Shown here: piece after piece, positions 7,802 through 15,542 of the stretch
Layout: each line of letters starts with the position of its first letter
Position numbering within the stretch: the stretch's first letter is position 1
Translations under genes and position numbers: made by a program
The notes under the pieces: model-generated
Seen by the model: the letters and a program-made list of their open reading frames with translations, nothing else
Database searches by the model: none
Told to the model about the DNA's origin: nothing
Source: Clostridiales bacterium UBA1775
GTDB lineage: Bacteria > Bacillota > Clostridia > Monoglobales > Firm-18
Length of the DNA: 33,849 nt
Reading direction: 5' to 3'
Assembly (NCBI GenBank): GCA_002314595.1
Contig: DCGP01000038.1
Span: 1-33,849 of the forward strand

Positions 7802-8143
7802 TCAACCGGGAGGCCATTGTAATGAACGTCCACCCAACATATGATAGTGCAAATGTTTAACTGTTTGACCTGCCAAATCACCTATGTTGGTAACTATTCT
7901 GTAGCCGTCCTCTGCAATGCCTTCGCTTTTTGCAATTTGTGCAGCAACTTTAAAAATATGGCCTACTATACTACAATTTTCATGGTTAATATCATTAACT
8001 GATGTAATATGCTTCTTTGGAATAATCAACACGTGAACAGGTGCCTGAGGTTCAATATCACGAAACGCATATACTAAATCGTCTTCATACACCTTAGTTG
8101 ATGGAATTTCACCATTTGCAATTTTACAAAATAAGCAATCCAT
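7802..8143 (-). CDS. hinT: Histidine triad (HIT) purine nucleotide phosphoramidase, HinT-like
   Basis: A 113-residue cytosolic hydrolase of the HINT branch, which cleaves AMP-lysine and other purine phosphoramidates, including aminoacyl-adenylate by-products of tRNA synthetases. The triad HLHYHML covers residues 97-103, with H99 as the expected nucleophile. C3 and C6 at the N-terminus form the C-x2-C seen in zinc-binding members. PQAPVHVLIIPKKHI near 32-46 is the conserved core strand. AGGAGG precedes the ATG with good spacing. It sits 12 bases after alaS, so both are made together, in keeping with a role in clearing alanyl-adenylate. Confidence 0.93.
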   Translation of the reverse strand: MDCLFCKIANGEIPSTKVYEDDLVYAFRDIEPQAPVHVLIIPKKHITSVNDINHENCSIVGHIFKVAAQIAKSEGIAEDGYRIVTNIGDLAGQTVKHLHYHMLGGRSLQWPPG

Positions 8144-8155
8144 AATGCTTGCCTC

Positions 8156-10792
8156 CTATTTTACTTGTGAAGTAACAATGTCCAAAACGGCATTTAAGGC
8201 ATCTGCAACCTTTGATGCGTCCTTACCGCCACCCTGTGCCATATCAGGTTTTCCGCCACCTGAGCCTCCGGCAATCTTTGTAACCTCTCTAATAATATTT
8301 CCTGAATGAACGCCCTTTTCAACAGCTTCCTTAGATGCCATTGCAATAAACATAATTTTGTCATCTGCTACTGAACCTAATACTGCAACACCACAACCGA
8401 TTTTATTTCTAATGCTGTCGCCTAATGTACGAAGGTCATTTACTGCCATACCATCAATTTGAGCTATTGCAACATTTACTCCATTTATTTCTTTAACATT
8501 CTTTAATACGTCATCAAGCTTACTGTTCGCAGCCTTGGCGCTTAATTCTTCAAGCTTTTTCTTGTCTGCCTTTGACTCTGCAACCAACGCCTCTGCCTTT
8601 TTATCAATTTCATTTAAAAGATTTGTCTTTAACGCAACAGCAGTTGATTCTATTAAAGAATCCTTTTGTGCAATATAATCTAAAACTCCTTGACCTGTAA
8701 CAGCTTCAATACGCCTTGTACCTGCTGCAACACCGGATTCTGAAAGTAACTTAAACAAGCCTGCTTGTGCAGTGTTTGAAAGGTGAGTACCACCACAAAA
8801 TTCAACAGAATAATCACCCATTGTAACTACTCTTACTACATCGCCGTACTTTTCTCCAAATTGTGCCTCTGCACCTAACTTTTTAGCTTCGTCAATGGGA
8901 AGTTCCTTAATAACAACAGGCATAGCCTCTAAAATTGCGTTATTAACCTTCTTTTCAACTTCCTTTAATTGTTCCTCTGTCATTGCCTCAAAGTGCGAGA
9001 AGTCAAAACGCAAATGTTTAGACGTAACCTCTGAGCCTGCCTGTGCTACATGGTCCCCTAAAACTTCTTTTAGTGCCTTGTGCAACAAGTGAGTTGTACT
9101 ATGATTTCTACAAACTGCCATTCTGTTAGTTTTGCAAACATTTAATGTAACTGTGTCCCCATCATTAAATGAGCCTTCTAAAACTTCCACAATGTGCATA
9201 TAAATGCCATTTCCGTTTTTCTTTGTATCTATAACCTTTGCCTTTGATGTTCCATTTTCAACAGAGCCAATATCACCTGACTGACCACCCATTTCTGCAT
9301 AGAATGGTGTTTTGTCTGTAACGATAACGCCCTTTTCACCTTTGCTGATTACAGCAGAAACTTCGCCTTCTGATGCGATTCCTACGATTTTAGCATCTGC
9401 AACAAGGTTGTCATAGCCCACAAATTTAGTTTCTTCTGCTCCGTCAAAGCTATAGCTTTCGTTATCTTCCCAGCTTGAACCGTCTTTTCTTGCTTCTCTT
9501 GCAGCTTTCTTTTGTTTATCAAGCTCTGCATTAAAGCCTTCTCTGTCTACTTCTATTCCCTTTTCTGAACAAATTTCCACAGTAATATCTATTGGGAAGC
9601 CGTATGTGTCATTTAGTTTAAATGCCTTTTCGCCACTTAAAACATTTTTGCCCTCTGCCTTTGTTTCCTCAATATATTGGTCTAAAATTGAAAGACCGTT
9701 ATCAATTGTCTTTGAGAACCTTTCTTCTTCAATTTTAATAATCTTTTTAATATATTCTCTCTTTTCGTCAAGCTCAGGATAGCCTGCCTTTGATTCGTCA
9801 ATTACTGTGTCTGCAATATTGTATAAAAATTCCCCTTTAATATTAAGCAACTTGCCATGGCGAGCTGCACGACGAAGAAGCCTGCGAAGTACGTAGCCTC
9901 TGCCTTCGTTTGACGGAATAACACCGTCCGAAACCATCATTACTGTGCTTCTAATATGGTCTGTAATTACACGAAGTGAAATATCAATCTTTTCGTCCTT
10001 TTTATATTCAACACCTGCAACCTTTGAAATGTGAGCCATAGTGTTTTGTACTGTGTCAACTTCAAATAGGTTGTCCACACCTTGAATGATTGCGGCAAGT
10101 CTTTCAAGCCCCATACCTGTATCAATGTTAGGGTGGTCAAGGCGGTTGTAATTGCCTTGCTCGTCCTTGTCAAACTGTGTAAATACAAGGTTCCAAACTT
10201 CCATAAATCTATCACAGTCGCAACCTAACTTACAATCAGGCTTACCACAGCTATATTCTACACCACGGTCAACGTGGATTTCGGAACATGGACCACATGG
10301 ACCTGTGCCGTGTTCCCAGAAGTTATCTTCCTTGCCCATTTTAACAACTCGGCTTGGGTCAACGCCAATTTCGTTTACCCAAATATCACGTGCCTCGTCG
10401 TCTTCTTCATATACTGTTACCCATAATTTATCAACAGGCAACTTCATTTCCTTTGTTAAGAATTCCCATCCCCACGAAATTGCTTCGTGCTTAAAATAGT
10501 CGCCAAATGAAAAATTACCTAACATTTCAAAATATGTACCATGACGTGCAGTTTTACCAACACATTCAATATCAGGTGTTCTGATACATTTTTGGCAAGT
10601 TGTAACACGCTTTCTTGGTGGCACTTCTGCACCTGTAAACCACTTTTTCATTGGTGCCATACCTGAATTGATAAGCAACAAGCTGGCATCATTTTTCGGC
10701 ACAAGTGAAAAGCTGCCTAATCTTAAACAGCCTTTTGTTTCAAAAAAGCTAAGGAATTTTTCTCTAATTTCATTTAATCCCATTTTTTCCAT
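8156..10792 (-). CDS. alaS: Alanine--tRNA ligase
   Basis: An 878-residue enzyme that charges tRNA-Ala with alanine, at the usual family length. The class II catalytic core spans about residues 1-240 (FFETKGCLRLGSFSLVPKNDASLLLINSGMAP begins motif 1; GHGTGPCGPCSEI-like sequence is seen as HGTGPCGPCSEIH near 160). The editing domain carries the zinc motifs HSTTH (about 564-568) and CGGTH (about 668-672). The C-Ala domain ends in GGSGGGKPDMAQGGG. The first ATG has AGGATG about 10 bases upstream; a second ATG three codons later lacks a site. It is first in the alaS-hinT-ftsK operon. No T-box leader fits in the 68-base gap upstream. Confidence 0.97.
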   Translation of the reverse strand: MEKMGLNEIREKFLSFFETKGCLRLGSFSLVPKNDASLLLINSGMAPMKKWFTGAEVPPRKRVTTCQKCIRTPDIECVGKTARHGTYFEMLGNFSFGDYFKHEAISWGWEFLTKEMKLPVDKLWVTVYEEDDEARDIWVNEIGVDPSRVVKMGKEDNFWEHGTGPCGPCSEIHVDRGVEYSCGKPDCKLGCDCDRFMEVWNLVFTQFDKDEQGNYNRLDHPNIDTGMGLERLAAIIQGVDNLFEVDTVQNTMAHISKVAGVEYKKDEKIDISLRVITDHIRSTVMMVSDGVIPSNEGRGYVLRRLLRRAARHGKLLNIKGEFLYNIADTVIDESKAGYPELDEKREYIKKIIKIEEERFSKTIDNGLSILDQYIEETKAEGKNVLSGEKAFKLNDTYGFPIDITVEICSEKGIEVDREGFNAELDKQKKAAREARKDGSSWEDNESYSFDGAEETKFVGYDNLVADAKIVGIASEGEVSAVISKGEKGVIVTDKTPFYAEMGGQSGDIGSVENGTSKAKVIDTKKNGNGIYMHIVEVLEGSFNDGDTVTLNVCKTNRMAVCRNHSTTHLLHKALKEVLGDHVAQAGSEVTSKHLRFDFSHFEAMTEEQLKEVEKKVNNAILEAMPVVIKELPIDEAKKLGAEAQFGEKYGDVVRVVTMGDYSVEFCGGTHLSNTAQAGLFKLLSESGVAAGTRRIEAVTGQGVLDYIAQKDSLIESTAVALKTNLLNEIDKKAEALVAESKADKKKLEELSAKAANSKLDDVLKNVKEINGVNVAIAQIDGMAVNDLRTLGDSIRNKIGCGVAVLGSVADDKIMFIAMASKEAVEKGVHSGNIIREVTKIAGGSGGGKPDMAQGGGKDASKVADALNAVLDIVTSQVK

Positions 10793-10806
10793 TTACTTCA
10801 CATCCT

Positions 10807-10836
10807 ATTATAAAACATTCTTATTTTATTGTATAA
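10807..10836 (-). promoter_or_regulatory. Likely promoter of the alaS operon
   Basis: Reverse-strand TATAAT (10807-10812) with a poor -35 candidate TTATAC (10831-10836) at an 18-base spacing. It lies 15 bases before the alaS start. The -10 box is perfect, the -35 is weak. Confidence 0.4.
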
Positions 10837-10860
10837 TTTTTTAGCCAAAATGTCAAGTAT

Positions 10861-11607
10861 TTACTGAATATTTAAGTGATTTATCATTTCATTTAATACT
10901 TTGCCGATGCTTTCGTGGAATACTATGTCTGCCTTATGGTCAAAATCTGTTTGTTGCTTGTTTATAAGCACAATATATTTACCGTTAAAATAGTTTAAGT
11001 ACCCCGCTGCCGGGTACACTGCCAAGGAAGTACCTCCTACAATTAGCATATCGGCATTTTGGATTGCCTTTACGGCATTATACTCCACATTAGAATCTAA
11101 CATTTCCCCATACATAGTTACCTTTGGGCGTACAAAGCCACCACATTTATCACATATATGAGGCTTGCTGTCCATTTGGGCAACTTCTTTTTTTGTAAAG
11201 GCTTTGCCACAATTTACACAAAAATATTCGTTGATTGTACCGTGAAGTTCAAGAACATTTTTACTTCCTCCGGCTTGGTGTAAACCGTCAATATTTTGGG
11301 TAATTACTGCATTTAGTTTACCCATTTCTTCCATTTTGGCAAGGATTTTATGGGCGTCATTAGGATTGGCTGATACCTTTAAAAAATAGTCTGTGTAAAA
11401 CCTATAAAATGTGTCTTGGTTATTAAACATAAAGTCGTGGCTTAAAATAACCTCCGGTGGTACGCCAAATTCCTTTACTGTGTTATAAATACCATCTTCG
11501 CTTCTGTAATCCTTTAAACCACTTTCGGTGGATACCCCTGCACCTCCAAAGAATACTATATTTTTACTTTCCTTTACCATTTGTGCAAATTTATCTATGT
11601 TTTCCAT
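10861..11607 (-). CDS. cobB: NAD-dependent protein deacylase, sirtuin (Sir2/CobB)
   Basis: A 248-residue sirtuin that removes acyl groups from protein lysines and consumes NAD+. The Rossmann fold shows GGAGVSTESGLKDYRS (residues about 21-36). ITQNIDGLH (about 104-112) holds the N-I-D signature. The catalytic histidine is in LHGT (about 121). A structural zinc site is formed by C-x2-C (CVNC) and a second C-x2-C (CDKC). GGTSLAVYPAAG near 192 closes the NAD pocket. This is the class typical of Firmicutes. It has its own promoter and an AGGTGAT site before the ATG, and it is probably monocistronic. It lies upstream of alaS by 68 bases. Confidence 0.95.
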   Translation of the reverse strand: MENIDKFAQMVKESKNIVFFGGAGVSTESGLKDYRSEDGIYNTVKEFGVPPEVILSHDFMFNNQDTFYRFYTDYFLKVSANPNDAHKILAKMEEMGKLNAVITQNIDGLHQAGGSKNVLELHGTINEYFCVNCGKAFTKKEVAQMDSKPHICDKCGGFVRPKVTMYGEMLDSNVEYNAVKAIQNADMLIVGGTSLAVYPAAGYLNYFNGKYIVLINKQQTDFDHKADIVFHESIGKVLNEMINHLNIQ

Positions 11608-11627
11608 ATTATCACCTCAATAAGTTT

Positions 11628-11656
11628 ATTTTAAATTTTAAGTTGATGTTTGTCAA
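11628..11656 (-). promoter_or_regulatory. Promoter of the sirtuin gene
   Basis: Reverse-strand TTGACA (11651-11656), 17-base spacer, TAAAAT (11628-11633), 20 bases upstream of the start codon. Confidence 0.75.
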
Positions 11657-11670
11657 GGTATAATATAAAA

Positions 11671-11697
11671 GAGTTGTCGCATTTTTGCAACAACTCC
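11671..11697 (-). terminator. Terminator of the dapA-lysA operon
   Basis: On the reverse strand, GGAGTTGT...ACAACTC forms a stem (11671-11677 with 11690-11696, plus an inner GCA/TGC), followed by TTTTATATT. It ends the lysA transcript about 40 bases past the stop codon. Its bases 11673-11688 are exactly complementary, in the transcript, to part of the lysine riboswitch leader. Confidence 0.8.
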
Positions 11698-11736
11698 TAA
11701 TAGGTTGGTTTAAGAAAAATAGTGCATTTTTTAACT

Positions 11737-13029
11737 TTATACATCTAAAGAAATAATATCTTCTATTGTTTCTCTGTTTACTGCTATATAATCCTCGCCG
11801 TTATTAAGCATAACAACCGGTGGACGAGGTATTCTGTTATAATTAGATGCCATTGAATAGTTATATGCACCGGTTGTGCATACTGCTAAAACATCACCTC
11901 TTGTAGGTTCAGGTAACATTACATCTTCTTGAATAATATCGCCACTTTCACAACATCTGCCTACAACAGAGCATTTAAAATTATTCTCTTCCTCTGCTCT
12001 GTTTGCCACATACAATGTATATTGTGAGCCATAAAGTGCAAACCTTGGATTATCTGTCATACCTCCGTCTACGGAAACATAGTTTTTATAGCCTGTGATT
12101 TTTTTAACTGTGCCTACTGTATAAAGTGTCATACCTGCATCAGCAACAATACTTCTGCCGGGCTCCATAATAATTTTAGGTAGTTCTAAACCTAATTTAT
12201 TACATTTTGATTTAATAACATCGGCAACTTGTCTAATGTTGTCATCAATGTCAATGGTTGGGTCGCTTTCAACATAAGGAACTCCGTATCCTCCACCTAA
12301 GTCAAGAATTTTAGTAACAAATCCAAATTCGTCCTTCATACTTGATATAAAGTCAATCATTATTTCAGAGCCTCTGAAAAACGTGTCGGAATCAAATACC
12401 TGTGAACCAATATGACAATGAAATCCACATAATTCAATATTATGGAAGGTAAGTGCATATGCTACCATTTCCCTTGCTTGACCGGTTTCAATTGCTGTAC
12501 CGAATTTAGAATCAACCTTGCCTGTATTCACTGCCTCATAGGTATGAGTGTCAATACCGGGTGTTAGACGCAAAATAACCTTTTGCTTGATATTATTTGC
12601 AAAGGCATATCTGTCAATAACTTCAAGTTCCTCTCTATTATCCACAACAAAGTATCCAACCTTGTTCTTTATTGCAAATTCCACGTCGTAATCTGTTTTG
12701 TTGTTGCCGTGAAAATATGCGTTTTCAAGAGGATAACCTGCAACCGTTGCTGAATATATTTCACCAACAGACACAACATCTATGCCCATATTTTCTTCCT
12801 GCATAATTTCATATATTCTTTTAAACGATGCAGCCTTTCCGGCATAAATTACACAACCCTTTTCACCAAAGTATTTGGACATTGCCCCTGTATAAATTCT
12901 ACACTTTTCCCTGATTTTTTCTTCGTCCATCAAATACAATGGAGTTCCGTATTTTTCTGCTAATTTTGTTGTGTCTATCCCTGCAAAATACAGTTTATTT
13001 TCTCTAATTGAAATATTATTACATATCAT
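11737..13029 (-). CDS. lysA: Diaminopimelate decarboxylase
   Basis: A 430-residue fold-III PLP enzyme that converts meso-diaminopimelate to L-lysine, the last step of lysine synthesis. PLP binds K65 (YAGKA). The family motifs HCHIGSQ (about 219-225), GGGYGVPY and EPGRS are present. CCESGDII near 363-370 carries the active-site cysteine contributed by the second subunit. I chose ATG 13029, which lies 8 bases after AGGTGG; a GTG at 13041 overlaps that site. It follows dapA by 38 bases and shares the lysine-riboswitch leader. It ends in a clear terminator. Confidence 0.95.
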   Translation of the reverse strand: MICNNISIRENKLYFAGIDTTKLAEKYGTPLYLMDEEKIREKCRIYTGAMSKYFGEKGCVIYAGKAASFKRIYEIMQEENMGIDVVSVGEIYSATVAGYPLENAYFHGNNKTDYDVEFAIKNKVGYFVVDNREELEVIDRYAFANNIKQKVILRLTPGIDTHTYEAVNTGKVDSKFGTAIETGQAREMVAYALTFHNIELCGFHCHIGSQVFDSDTFFRGSEIMIDFISSMKDEFGFVTKILDLGGGYGVPYVESDPTIDIDDNIRQVADVIKSKCNKLGLELPKIIMEPGRSIVADAGMTLYTVGTVKKITGYKNYVSVDGGMTDNPRFALYGSQYTLYVANRAEEENNFKCSVVGRCCESGDIIQEDVMLPEPTRGDVLAVCTTGAYNYSMASNYNRIPRPPVVMLNNGEDYIAVNRETIEDIISLDV

Positions 13030-13067
13030 AAATTTACCCACCTTGGATTTTATTGCTATATATTATA

Positions 13068-13952
13068 TTAAATCAACCCTTGTTTTGCCATTAGGTCAAA
13101 CAACTTATCTTCATTTTCCTTTTCCATACAAGTTAGAGGAAGTCTTAAATAATTATCGCAATATCCCATTTTAGCCATTGCTGACTTAACAGGAATTGGG
13201 TTAACCTCACTAAACAGTGCGTTTACAAGTGGTAATAGTTCAAGCTGTTTTTTGCGACTTTCTGCAACCTTGCCATCTAAAAAGTCGTGGCAAATTTTAG
13301 ATGTTTCCTTTGGCATTAGGTTTGACAATACCGAAATAACTCCCTTACCTCCTAATGACATAATAGGAACAATTTGGTCGTCATTGCCGGAGTAGATATC
13401 CATTTTACCCTCTACCAATAAGGCAATTTCTGCAATTTGAGAAATGTTACCACTTGCCTCTTTGATACCACAAATGTTAGGATGTTCTGCTAAAACAGCA
13501 CAAGTTTTAGGCTGAATATTTACCCCTGTTCTTGACGGAACATTGTATAAAATAATAGGCTTTGTGCTAACATCTGCAATATCTGTAAAGGTTTTAATTA
13601 AGCCTTTTTGTGTTGCTTTGTTATAGTAAGGTGTAACAACCAACATTGCGTCAGCACCAACCTCACAAGCATATTTTGTAAGTTCAATGGCGTATGCAGT
13701 ATCGTTACTGCCTGTGCCGGCAATTACAGGAACTCTTCCATTTACCTTTTCTACTACGAATTTAATGGCTTCCCTATGTTCTTCGTCTGTCAAGGTTGAA
13801 CCTTCACCTGTTGTGCCACATACTACAATAGCATCAATGCCCTCTTGGATTTGCCATTCAACAAGCTTGCCAAATTTTTCGTAATCTACACCGTTTTCGT
13901 TAAGTGGTGTAATTATGGCTGTTGCAGCACCTTCAAATATTGTGTTTTTCAT
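13068..13952 (-). CDS. dapA: 4-hydroxy-tetrahydrodipicolinate synthase
   Basis: A 294-residue TIM-barrel lyase that condenses pyruvate with aspartate semialdehyde, the first committed step towards diaminopimelate and lysine. K164 (GIKEASG) forms the Schiff base with pyruvate. TTGE (TTGEGST) near 46-52 and YNVPSRTG near 135-142 are the family motifs. The natural start is ATG 13952 with GGGGG 7 bases upstream; an in-frame TTG at 13970 would fall inside the leader terminator's U-tract. It is the first gene of the dapA-lysA operon under riboswitch control. Confidence 0.96.
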   Translation of the reverse strand: MKNTIFEGAATAIITPLNENGVDYEKFGKLVEWQIQEGIDAIVVCGTTGEGSTLTDEEHREAIKFVVEKVNGRVPVIAGTGSNDTAYAIELTKYACEVGADAMLVVTPYYNKATQKGLIKTFTDIADVSTKPIILYNVPSRTGVNIQPKTCAVLAEHPNICGIKEASGNISQIAEIALLVEGKMDIYSGNDDQIVPIMSLGGKGVISVLSNLMPKETSKICHDFLDGKVAESRKKQLELLPLVNALFSEVNPIPVKSAMAKMGYCDNYLRLPLTCMEKENEDKLFDLMAKQGLI

Positions 13953-13971
13953 TTTAAAACCCCCAAACAAA

Positions 13972-14002
13972 AAAGATAGCCCAAAAATATAGGTCTATCT
14001 TT
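13972..14002 (-). terminator. Riboswitch-controlled terminator ahead of dapA
   Basis: On the transcript, AAAGATAG-A-CC pairs with GG-G-CTATCTTT and is followed by TTTTTTGTTTGG. The U-run reaches directly to the dapA ribosome binding site. The left arm, TTAAAAGATAG (about 13995-14005), can instead pair with CTATCTTTTAA at the riboswitch 3' edge, forming an antiterminator. Confidence 0.85.
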
Positions 14003-14035
14003 TAATAATCATATAAATAATATTAAAATTTTTAA

Positions 14036-14200
14036 AAGATAGCTCTCCGCAAAAATGCGACAACAAAACAAATATTATTTCATTTTGCCAGATCGACCTT
14101 ACGCCTCGGTCGTCTTCGGCACCCACACCTTTCACAAACCCTTTACCTTGCGAAGGTCTTTTGGAATTTGCTAATAATTGTGAAATGCACCTCTATCACT
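14036..14200 (-). promoter_or_regulatory. Lysine riboswitch (L-box) of dapA-lysA
   Basis: Reverse-strand leader with the conserved L-box blocks in order: GATAGAGGTGC (P1 5' side, near 14186-14197), AAAGG..GTG, GTGGGTGCCGAAG, GATCTGGCA, and GGAGAGCTATC (P1 3' side, near 14038-14048). GATAG at the start pairs with CTATC at the end to close P1. When lysine is bound, P1 captures CTATC, so the downstream terminator forms and dapA-lysA is off. Without lysine, CTATCTTTTAA pairs with TTAAAAGATAG and transcription continues. Confidence 0.93.
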
Positions 14201-14218
14201 TTATTTATTTATACAGTT

Positions 14219-14247
14219 ATTTTACCATATTAAAGTTCCCTTGTCAA
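14219..14247 (-). promoter_or_regulatory. Promoter of the dapA-lysA operon
   Basis: Reverse-strand TTGACA (14242-14247), 17-base spacer, TAAAAT (14219-14224). Transcription would begin just before the riboswitch P1 strand. Confidence 0.85.
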
Positions 14248-14272
14248 TAGTTTTAAATTTTTATGTTGTAAA

Positions 14273-14301
14273 TTGACATTTTTACTATGATATGCTATAC
14301 T
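14273..14301 (+). promoter_or_regulatory. Promoter of the aminotransferase-nadE operon
   Basis: TTGACA (14273-14278), 17-base spacer, TATACT (14296-14301), 30 bases before the ATG. It lies back to back with the dapA promoter, about 25 bases apart. Confidence 0.85.
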
Positions 14302-14331
14302 TAATTATAAATATTGAAAGGAAGTACCCTT

Positions 14332-15522
14332 ATGAAATTTAATATTTCTGATAGAATGAGTAATGTAAAAGGCTCTGCAATAAGAGAAATTTTTAAAGTT
14401 CTTGCAGACCCTGAAATAATATCGCTTGCAGGAGGCAACCCTGCACCTGAACTATTTCCTAACGAAGAAATGGCAGAAACTGCATACAAAGTATTAAAGG
14501 AAAACCCTGTTGCTGCCCTTCAATACGGTATCACAGAAGGATATACACCTTTACGCAATTCAGTAAAGGCACTTCTTAAAGAAAGAGAAAACATTGACGA
14601 GGAATTTAACGAAACAATTATTGTTACAGGTGGTCAACAAGGAATTGAGCTTGCAGTTAAATGCCTTGTAAACGAAGGCGATGGAGTAATTGTTGAAGAG
14701 CCAAGCTTTGTTGGAGCATTAAACACTTTCCGTTCTTATGGTGCTAACCTAATCGGCGTGCCTCTTGAAGATGACGGAATGAACATTGACCAACTTAAAA
14801 AGGCAATTAAAGAAAATAAAAACATTAAAATTATTTATACAATTCCTACATTTCAAAATCCATCAGGCATTACAATGTCTGTGGAAAAGAGGAAAGCTCT
14901 TTATGAAATTGCAAAGGAAAACAACATTGCAATTATTGAGGACAACCCTTATGGTGAACTTGTATTTGATGGAGAAAAATCACCTACAATTAAGTCTATG
15001 GACAAGGACGGTGTAGTAATTTATTGCAGTTCGTTTTCAAAAGTTCTTGCCCCCGGTATGCGTGTTGGTTTTGTATGTGCTCACAAGGACATTATTGGTA
15101 AAATGGTTGTTGCAAAGCAAGTTTCTGACGTTCACACACCTGTAATAACTCAAATTATGGCAGATGAATACATTAAACGCCCTGACTTTTCACAGCATAT
15201 TGAGGACATACGCAAGCTTTATGCCCACAAGTGTTCTGTAATGCTTGAAGCTATTGAAAAACATTTTCCAAAGCAAATTACTCACACAGTGCCAAGGGGT
15301 GGTCTGTTTATTTGGTGTGATTTAAACGGAGACTATAATATGGACGAAATTGCAAAATATTGTACTTCAAAAAAAGTTGCCTGTGTTCCGGGCTCTGCAT
15401 TTATGGTTGACCAAGACAAAAAATGCTCTGCGTTTAGATTGAACTATTCTACAGTAACAGATGAAAAAATCAAGGCCGGAATAAAAATACTTGGGGACGT
15501 ATTTAATGAAATAATAAAATAG
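14332..15522 (+). CDS. PLP-dependent class I/II aminotransferase (2-aminoadipate/aromatic type)
   Basis: A 396-residue fold-I aminotransferase, moving an amino group between amino acids and 2-oxoacids. K237 (SSFSK) binds PLP. The motifs SLAGGNPAPELFP, TGGQQGIEL (PLP phosphate loop), PTFQNPSG and EDNPYGEL fit the LysN/ARO8-like subgroup, whose members act on aminoadipate, aromatic or branched-chain substrates. The natural start is ATG 14332 with AAAGGAAG upstream; a TTG at 14314 is less likely. It is followed by nadE after 20 bases. Its substrate cannot be read from sequence. Aromatic 2-oxoacids are possible given the ior operon nearby, and lysine-related ones given the divergent dapA, but both are inference. 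Confidence 0.85.
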   Translation: MKFNISDRMSNVKGSAIREIFKVLADPEIISLAGGNPAPELFPNEEMAETAYKVLKENPVAALQYGITEGYTPLRNSVKALLKERENIDEEFNETIIVTGGQQGIELAVKCLVNEGDGVIVEEPSFVGALNTFRSYGANLIGVPLEDDGMNIDQLKKAIKENKNIKIIYTIPTFQNPSGITMSVEKRKALYEIAKENNIAIIEDNPYGELVFDGEKSPTIKSMDKDGVVIYCSSFSKVLAPGMRVGFVCAHKDIIGKMVVAKQVSDVHTPVITQIMADEYIKRPDFSQHIEDIRKLYAHKCSVMLEAIEKHFPKQITHTVPRGGLFIWCDLNGDYNMDEIAKYCTSKKVACVPGSAFMVDQDKKCSAFRLNYSTVTDEKIKAGIKILGDVFNEIIK

Positions 15523-15542
15523 TTTATCAAGGAGTTGTTTAT

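Noticed and set aside
10793..10860. T-box or other riboswitch before alaS
   Set aside because: The gap is only 68 bases and shows just a -10 box; no T-box sequence is present.
13953..13970. Upstream TTG start for dapA
   Set aside because: It lies in the riboswitch terminator's U-tract and overlaps the ribosome binding site that serves ATG 13952.
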